Below, piece by piece: positions 58,357-64,000 of a stretch of DNA of 64,000 nt. The stretch is taken from positions 1-64,000 of the forward strand of contig JAJTXY010000005.1 of assembly GCA_021463865.1 (NCBI GenBank), read 5' to 3'. The notes under the pieces were generated by a model. It did not search any database. It was not told the origin of the DNA and was given only the letters and a program-made list of their open reading frames with translations. This DNA comes from Anaerolineae bacterium. GTDB taxonomy: Bacteria; Chloroflexota; Anaerolineae; Aggregatilineales; J027. Each line of letters begins with the position of its first letter. Within the stretch, counting starts at the first letter, position 1. Made by a program: the position numbers and the translations under genes.

Positions 58357-60003
58357 ATGACCCATGTAATCCGTGCGCCGCGTGGTTCGCAACTGCAATG
58401 CAAGGGGTGGTTGCAAGAGGCCGCCCTGCGTATGTTAATGAATAATCTCGACCCCGAAGTGGCGGAAGACCCTGCGAACCTCATTGTTTATGGGGGGCGT
58501 GGACAGGCCGCCCGCAGTTGGGAGGCCTTTGATGCCATTATCCGCACCCTGCAATCGCTGGAAAATGATGAAACCCTGCTGGTGCAAAGTGGCAAACCTG
58601 TCGGCGTCCTAAAAACTACCCCCGACGCGCCGCGTGTCCTTATCGCTAACAGCAACCTTGTGCCGCATTGGGCCACCCAAGAACATTTTGACGCCCTTGC
58701 CGCTAAGGGTCTTATCATGTACGGGCAAATGACGGCAGGCAGTTGGATTTATATTGGCACACAGGGCATTTTGCAGGGCACCTATGAAACACTGGCAGAA
58801 GCAGCCCGTCGCCATTTTAACGGCACCTTACGCGGCACACTCACGGTTACGGCGGGTCTTGGTGGCATGGGTGGCGCACAACCCCTAGCGGTGACGATGA
58901 ATGAAGGGGTGTGCTTGATTGCCGAAGTAGACGAACATCGTATCCAGCGCCGCATCGAAACCCGTTATCTGGATGAATGGACAACCGATTTGGAGCAGGG
59001 GATTCAACGCGCACTTGAAGCCAAAAATCGCGGTGAAGCTATCAGTATTGGCGTATTGGCGAATGCCTCCGATTTATACGAAACCCTGCTCAATAGCAAT
59101 ATTATCCCCGAAGTTGTCACCGATCAGACGCCTGCCCATGATGTGATGATGTACGTCCCCACTCATATGCCTTATGAAGCCGCCGTCGAATTACGTACCT
59201 CCGACCCTGCTGCCTATCATGATGCCAGTTTAATGACCATGCGGCGCTCGGTAGAGGCCATGGTCGCTCTGCAAAAGCGCGGCTCAGTGGTGTTTGATTA
59301 TGGCAATAATATTCGTCAGCGGGCTTATGATGCGGGATTTGAGGAGGCGTTTGCTTTCCCCGGTTTTGTGCCTGCGTTTGTCCGTCCCCTCTTTTGTGAA
59401 GGCAAAGGCCCGTTTCGTTGGGTGGCCCTTTCCGGCGACCCACAGGATATTTATCGTACCGACCAAGCCATCCTTGATTTATTTCCCAAAGACGTAGCCC
59501 TGCATCGCTGGATTAAAAAGGCACAGGAAAGGGTGGCTTTTCAAGGACTGCCCGCCCGCATTTGTTGGTTAGGGCAGGGGGCACGTGCCAAAGCAGGTCT
59601 GGCCTTTAATGAACTGGTTGCAAAGGGAGAAGTCAGCGCCCCGATCGTGATTGGCCGCGATCATCTGGATACGGGCAGTGTCGCCAGCCCCAACCGCGAA
59701 ACGGAGTCTATGTTGGATGGCACAGATGCCGTCAGCGATTGGCCCTTGCTCAATCTAATGGTCAATGTTGCCAGCGGCGCGACTTGGGTTAGTTTTCATC
59801 ATGGTGGGGGTGTCGGGATTGGCTTTAGTCAGCACGCCGGGCAGGTGATTGTCGCCGATGGCACGCCACAAGCTGCCGCTCGGTTGCAGCGTGTTTTGAC
59901 CAATGATCCGGCGATGGGAGTTTTACGCCATGCCGATGCGGGCTATGAACTTGCGATTGAGACTGCGGACAAGAACGGTCTTGTAATACCAGTGCGACGA
60001 TAA
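58357..60003 (+). CDS. hutU: Urocanate hydratase
   Basis: A 548-residue urocanase, the NAD-dependent second enzyme of histidine breakdown. It starts [34 protein letters not shown]. It shows the NAD region [36 protein letters not shown], and the C-terminal [27 protein letters not shown]. The ATG is two bases after the hutH stop. The next gene begins six bases downstream. Confidence 0.96.
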   Translation: MTHVIRAPRGSQLQCKGWLQEAALRMLMNNLDPEVAEDPANLIVYGGRGQAARSWEAFDAIIRTLQSLENDETLLVQSGKPVGVLKTTPDAPRVLIANSNLVPHWATQEHFDALAAKGLIMYGQMTAGSWIYIGTQGILQGTYETLAEAARRHFNGTLRGTLTVTAGLGGMGGAQPLAVTMNEGVCLIAEVDEHRIQRRIETRYLDEWTTDLEQGIQRALEAKNRGEAISIGVLANASDLYETLLNSNIIPEVVTDQTPAHDVMMYVPTHMPYEAAVELRTSDPAAYHDASLMTMRRSVEAMVALQKRGSVVFDYGNNIRQRAYDAGFEEAFAFPGFVPAFVRPLFCEGKGPFRWVALSGDPQDIYRTDQAILDLFPKDVALHRWIKKAQERVAFQGLPARICWLGQGARAKAGLAFNELVAKGEVSAPIVIGRDHLDTGSVASPNRETESMLDGTDAVSDWPLLNLMVNVASGATWVSFHHGGGVGIGFSQHAGQVIVADGTPQAAARLQRVLTNDPAMGVLRHADAGYELAIETADKNGLVIPVRR

Positions 60004-60008
60004 CTATT

Positions 60009-61376
60009 ATGAAATCCATTCGCTATACCCTACGTGTCAATCTCCTAAATCTGCGTCATAACTATTGGTTTGTCCCACTATTGATGATGGTAGGGGCAAT
60101 GCTGCTCGCCTCAATCATGCTCGAACTGGATCGGCGTGTCAGCACCAAAACCCTTGAAGCATTGGGCCTGTTTTATGACGGCGATATTGATGGAGAGCGC
60201 CTCCTGTTGGCAACGATTGCCGGGTCAATGATTACCGTAGCAGGGGTCGTATTTTCGATAGTGATGGTCGCGCTGTCATTTACCTCAACGCAATCTGGCC
60301 CTCGCTTGCTTATCAACTTTATGCGAGATCGTGGCACGCAGATTGTGCTTGGTGTCTTTACAGCAACGTTCATCTACAGTCTTCTAGTCTTACGTACCAT
60401 CCGTGTGTCTGACTCTGAAAATGGTAATCTGCCGCATTTGTCTGTCACTGTCGGCATTCTATTGGCCGTCCTAAGTTTTGGTGTCCTGATTTACTTCATT
60501 CATCACACTGCTGAAGCGATTCAAATCCCCAACCTCATTGCCCGGGTAGGGAGCGATTTACATGAAGCCGTCCATGCTAACTTCCCGCAATCTGCTGCGT
60601 CGCAATTGAATTCACCATACCCAACCATTGAGCAAACCATTGCCGACCTGTCATATCCACTTACTGAATTGATCAAGAGTCCGCGCAGTGGTTATCTACG
60701 ACTGATTGACTTTGGGATGTTGGCAGAAATTGCCATCTCCCACAATTACGTGATATGGGTGCGCCATCACCCCGGGGACTTTGTGTCGGCAGGGGGTACA
60801 TTGGCAAAACTCTGGTCGGAGAAGCCCATTGAGACAACAACCAAGACTGACCTTGAAATTGCCTTTGTGACGGATACCCATCGTTCACCGGATTACGATA
60901 TGGAGTTCTTATTTAATGAATTGGTGGAGGTCGGTTTGCGGGCAATCTCACCTGCCATTAATGACCCCTTTACTGCGATGAGTTGTTTGGACTGGCTAGG
61001 AGCGGCGCTATGCCAAATTGCCGAACGGCAACTACCGTCTCCCTATCACTATGATGAAAATGGCAAACTCCGCTTAATGTGTTACGCGCCTAGCTTCAAA
61101 GGCCTGATGGATGACGCTTTTAATCAGCTTCGCCAATATGGACAATCCAGTGTAGCTGTAACCATTCGTTTGCTCGAAACCTTACAAATAATCGCAGAAC
61201 GGCTGTATCGAGTGGAGGATTTTGAGGTCGTCAAACGCCATGCTTCCATGACGCTGCATGGGTCAACCGTAACGCCGCTAGAAGCAACTGACCGTGAAGA
61301 CATTGAGGCAGCATATCAGGCTGTTATTGATACTCTTGAACAGCGTAAAGTCCTTATTGACTCAACTGAAGCATAA
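60009..61376 (+). CDS. DUF2254-family membrane protein
   Basis: A 455-residue protein with about four N-terminal membrane helices (residues 15-155) and a soluble C-terminal part, matching DUF2254. Typical is FSIVMVALSFTSTQSGPRLLINFMRDRGTQIVLGVFTATFIYSLLVLRTIR and, later, DFVSAGGTLAKLW and RAISPAINDPFTAMSCLDWL. The function is unknown. It starts five bases after hutU, so it is in the hut operon by position, but a link to histidine use is not established. Confidence 0.88.
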   Translation: MKSIRYTLRVNLLNLRHNYWFVPLLMMVGAMLLASIMLELDRRVSTKTLEALGLFYDGDIDGERLLLATIAGSMITVAGVVFSIVMVALSFTSTQSGPRLLINFMRDRGTQIVLGVFTATFIYSLLVLRTIRVSDSENGNLPHLSVTVGILLAVLSFGVLIYFIHHTAEAIQIPNLIARVGSDLHEAVHANFPQSAASQLNSPYPTIEQTIADLSYPLTELIKSPRSGYLRLIDFGMLAEIAISHNYVIWVRHHPGDFVSAGGTLAKLWSEKPIETTTKTDLEIAFVTDTHRSPDYDMEFLFNELVEVGLRAISPAINDPFTAMSCLDWLGAALCQIAERQLPSPYHYDENGKLRLMCYAPSFKGLMDDAFNQLRQYGQSSVAVTIRLLETLQIIAERLYRVEDFEVVKRHASMTLHGSTVTPLEATDREDIEAAYQAVIDTLEQRKVLIDSTEA

Positions 61377-61422
61377 CCAACCCCAGATATTGTAGGGAGA
61401 ATACACCGGGGTTGGCTTTTTC
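61377..61422. terminator. Terminator of the malQ-hut group
   Basis: CCAACCCC pairs with GGGGTTGG over eight bases, followed by CTTTTTC. It lies right after the DUF2254 gene stop and before the convergent GH gene. Confidence 0.8.
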
Positions 61423-61452
61423 AAATAGATAGCCAATATAAACGTTGGCTGG

Positions 61453-62718
61453 CTATTCTGAATAACTATCAAGAATGGTGGCGGCACTTTCGATGTCACC
61501 CGCAATGAGTTTTGAAAATACCTCGTCTAGCTGGCTATCTTGCGAATGAGCTTTTCTCAGATTGAACAAACGCAAGGGGAGTTCCAACTGTTCGGCGGTA
61601 AAGGCGAAATTAGCCCCGTCGAAAGTGCGGCGAGTCTCTTGCAGCATTGCCAAATATTGATACCCAAACTCCTCAGTAGGTTCGATTATCGTCCCCTCAC
61701 CATAATCGTTCCATGTGATGAGTTGGATAATGTCGGGCTTTTGGTCAAGGGCCATTTGCAGCGTATAACGAAACGTCTCGCCGCCCTCAGCATCCAAATA
61801 GCCATAGCTGTCCCGCACACCAGCTTCGGCATAAATATCATGGAAGCCGGGGAAAGCCCCGCCCACCACAAAATCCTTACGGGTAGCCTTGCGATAAAAA
61901 TCACTGAGATAGGCTTCAATGGCAGCACGGTTATAGGTAACACCGCCTTGCATGGGGGGCCAAGGATAGCTGCATAGCGCGTTGGTGACATTATGTTTAT
62001 CAAGTGTGATGAGTGCGGGTGGAGGTTCGAGTCCTGTAAACAGGGTTTCCCAATCGTCGGCACTTTTGAAATACTGCGGGCCAAAGGTAAACAATAACGG
62101 TTGACCACTGGCTTTGATATAGTTTTCTTTTATGAACCACTGTTCCTGTGCAAAGGCCATATCAGCTTGCCCATAGTTGAGCCGTTCGCTTTCCTCAACA
62201 TGACCGCCTTCAACCATATATTTGATGGTCTGGTCTTCGTAACATAAGGAAAACAGTAGCCCTGCCTTCTCGATATATTCAAACAGCTTAATCGTGGCAT
62301 CGTTAAGGTCTGCATAGTCACGGAAATTTTCGACCCCATACCAATCTACAATGACCCCATCAATACCACTGAGTTTCATCAGCAGCACTTGATATTCCAA
62401 TAAATCAGGATCGCTGGAATCATACGGGCCAGTCAAGGGCATATAATGGGAAGCGATCTCTGGGCGGCCATTTTCATGGGTGATGCGCGGATTAAAATGC
62501 TCCATTGTCCAATGCCAACCCCAACGGAAACTGATTTCTGGCGTTTGGTACCACGGCATGTAATGAGCCATCAAAAGTGGACGACCTGCTGTTTGGCGCA
62601 TGTTTCGGGCAGCCTTTGGTTCGTTGGTCGAAAACGCATAGCTCGTATTGTAATGCAGGGCTTGTCCAATGAGCAGTGCTCCAGCCCCTTTAAAAAATGT
62701 TCGACGTGAAATGGACAT
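61453..62718 (-). CDS. Tat-exported glycoside hydrolase, GH99/GH71-like
   Basis: A 421-residue protein with a twin-arginine signal (SISRRTFFKGAGALLIGQAL). The mature part starts LLMAHYMPWYQTP, the glycan-binding opening of the GH99/GH71-like group. It contains GIDGVIVDWYGVENF with acidic residues at the barrel ends, and closes with WNDYGEGTIIEPTEEFGYQYL. Members cleave alpha-mannosides or alpha-1,3-glucans; the exact family and substrate cannot be fixed by eye. Placed 47 bases after the GH31 gene on the same strand, so the two probably form an operon for glycan degradation. Confidence 0.8.
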   Translation of the reverse strand: MSISRRTFFKGAGALLIGQALHYNTSYAFSTNEPKAARNMRQTAGRPLLMAHYMPWYQTPEISFRWGWHWTMEHFNPRITHENGRPEIASHYMPLTGPYDSSDPDLLEYQVLLMKLSGIDGVIVDWYGVENFRDYADLNDATIKLFEYIEKAGLLFSLCYEDQTIKYMVEGGHVEESERLNYGQADMAFAQEQWFIKENYIKASGQPLLFTFGPQYFKSADDWETLFTGLEPPPALITLDKHNVTNALCSYPWPPMQGGVTYNRAAIEAYLSDFYRKATRKDFVVGGAFPGFHDIYAEAGVRDSYGYLDAEGGETFRYTLQMALDQKPDIIQLITWNDYGEGTIIEPTEEFGYQYLAMLQETRRTFDGANFAFTAEQLELPLRLFNLRKAHSQDSQLDEVFSKLIAGDIESAATILDSYSE

Positions 62719-62765
62719 GGTTTTTTCCTTTATTCACGATTAAACGAAAATGTGCTCCTGTCGGG

Positions 62766-64000
62766 TCACGGGGTATTTTCTCGATAGCCTTCCGATACCG
62801 TCCACAAATTGAGATAGTCAATTTGGGCGTGCCATTGCGTGTGGTGTACCTGCTCCTCATATGCTCCATGCCGCCATACGTTGACCGGAGGAGTAAAGGT
62901 CGTGAAATGTGGTAATACTCCGTTGGTGTGATTGGCCGCACGTAAAAATCCAAAATGGAGATAGGCATCCCGATAGCGATAGGTGATAAAGGGATTCTCG
63001 GTATTGTTCCACATCACTACCTGTACGGGTTTGTCCGTGTCGGCGATGGTATATAACCCGGCCTCGCAAAGCACCTCAAGCAACAACCGGCTTTGTGAAT
63101 CCGACAGTGTGATGATATAGGGGGCTAATTGAGCAGGGTCGGCTATGATAGCATCTATCTCATCAGCTATGCGGTTGCGTACCCCGGTATGCAGCTTAAA
63201 AAATCGCAGGTGATGGAGCAAAGTTTCACGTTTACGAGAGCGACGAGAGAGTAGAGAATCCGAAGGGCTTTCCAATGTCAATTGTAGGCCCGTTTGTCGG
63301 TGTAATTGAATCCCTGTTAGATGCAAGGTCTCGGTGTCTACATCATAGCGCTGATCAACGGAATGCCCATTGGCAGTGACCTTGACCCGTTCAGCGACCC
63401 CATGAATGTAAATATGGAAAAGTCGCTGTTCTGGAATGAGTGAAATATCGCCAGTAGGGGGGTCTATGTTCAATTCTAGCTTGTGACTGAGCCAACGCTG
63501 GGTAAAACGGGTCTCGCAAAAATGACCCTGAGCGAATGCGGTGGTCTCACCATCGTCCTCATATAAGGTAAAGCCATTATCCGCACCTGCGAAAACGTGG
63601 ATATGCAGTTCGCTTGGATTACCGACCCCATTGAGTCCATTCGCAAGGGGGATAATCGCACCTGCTTTGGCAAATAATGGGATGTCGCCTAATCTGCCAT
63701 AGATTGCGTGCCAGCAATTTCCTGCGAAGTGTTCCCCGCTAAAGAAGTGAACCCAATCGCCTTCGGGCAGCCATACCACTTGGCGACTCAGTTGGGTATC
63801 GGGGTCGGCGGGATGCACATACGGAGCCGCAATCAATTCTGTGCCAAATAGATATTGGTGTTGGCAGTGATAGGCTTCGTCATTTTCTGGATATTCATAA
63901 TACATCGGTTGCGTCAGCGGTAGACTGTCTTGGTGGGCGCGGCGGGCCATTGTATAGAGATAGGGGATAAAGGCATGGCGTAATTGCAGAGCTTCACGCA
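62766..64000 (-). CDS. GH31 alpha-glucosidase-like protein, 3' part (cut by the window edge)
   Basis: The frame is open to the right edge; from 64000 downward it reads REALQLRHAFIPYLYTMARRAH, the typical GH31 helix before the catalytic region's end. It is followed by QPMYYEYPENDEAYHCQHQYLFGTELIAAPYV, VVWLPEGDWVHFFSGE and PLFAKAGAIIPL, all characteristic of GH31 C-terminal beta domains. The active-site Asp motifs should be upstream, outside the window. The last 150 residues are an added domain. The gene continues beyond 64000. Confidence 0.88.
   Translation of the reverse strand, partial: REALQLRHAFIPYLYTMARRAHQDSLPLTQPMYYEYPENDEAYHCQHQYLFGTELIAAPYVHPADPDTQLSRQVVWLPEGDWVHFFSGEHFAGNCWHAIYGRLGDIPLFAKAGAIIPLANGLNGVGNPSELHIHVFAGADNGFTLYEDDGETTAFAQGHFCETRFTQRWLSHKLELNIDPPTGDISLIPEQRLFHIYIHGVAERVKVTANGHSVDQRYDVDTETLHLTGIQLHRQTGLQLTLESPSDSLLSRRSRKRETLLHHLRFFKLHTGVRNRIADEIDAIIADPAQLAPYIITLSDSQSRLLLEVLCEAGLYTIADTDKPVQVVMWNNTENPFITYRYRDAYLHFGFLRAANHTNGVLPHFTTFTPPVNVWRHGAYEEQVHHTQWHAQIDYLNLWTVSEGYRENTP

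Overview
The window looks like chromosomal DNA of a Chloroflexota (Anaerolineae-type) bacterium. This is inferred from the mix of genes, not from a database match: a huge secreted DUF11-repeat protein with a sortase domain, a PknB-type kinase with a Thr/Pro-rich linker and a C-terminal Ig-like domain, Tat-exported solute-binding proteins, a MoaD-MoaE fusion, and housekeeping genes (ftsY, prfB, lepA, miaA, rseP-type protease). By eye the GC content is around 50 percent, with a few clearly AT-richer stretches.

Layout. Positions 1-35 are the 3' end of a 5S rRNA gene. Facing it (97-6807, minus strand) is an oligopeptide-type ABC importer operon: binding protein, DppC-like permease, GNAT acetyltransferase, fused double ATPase, DppB-like permease, then an EF-Tu-like protein that has only domains II and III and carries a frameshift. 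A 509-bp divergent regulatory region follows, then a single 11.9-kb gene (7317-19193) for a 3958-residue surface protein. In order it has a signal sequence, about twenty DUF11-type modules, an LPTTG sorting motif, two membrane helices and its own sortase domain. Next come a Ser/Thr kinase and molybdopterin genes (moaD-moaE fusion; moaC overlapping an FHA/zinc-ribbon gene).

From 23.8 to 29.4 kb lies a plus-strand housekeeping run: ftsY, prfB with the classical +1 frameshift, a small ABM-like protein, a site-2 protease, a HEAT-repeat protein and acylphosphatase. From 29.4 to 37.7 kb there is a FecR-like membrane protein of mosaic composition, radC, a zinc-ribbon membrane protein, a hydrolase, lepA, an SRPBCC/HTH pair and an Mrr-type nuclease with two HARE-HTH domains. 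From 37.7 to 43.7 kb there are an MFS exporter, an orotate-PRTase-like protein, cinA and a cyclic-nucleotide-binding protein (one minus-strand operon), then yraN-miaA-membrane protein on the plus strand.

From 43.7 to 53.1 kb there are two importers back to back. One is a peptide-type SBP/permease/permease set with no ATPase gene beside it. The other is a polar amino-acid importer whose permease carries a large extracytoplasmic insertion of six CX7C repeats, followed by a secreted protein built on the SecD head domain without SecD's membrane part. The end of the window holds an ExeM-type nuclease, malQ, hutH-hutU, a DUF2254 membrane protein, a GH99/GH71-like Tat-exported glycosidase and the 3' part of a GH31 alpha-glucosidase.

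Taken together the region describes a heterotrophic, scavenging lifestyle: peptide and amino-acid import, histidine breakdown, glucan use, secreted nuclease. It also shows heavy investment in elaborate extracytoplasmic proteins. The strongest leads are the substrate-plus-sortase fusion, the CX7C-repeat permease and the free-standing SecD-head protein. I saw no CRISPR array, insertion sequence, tRNA or prophage.
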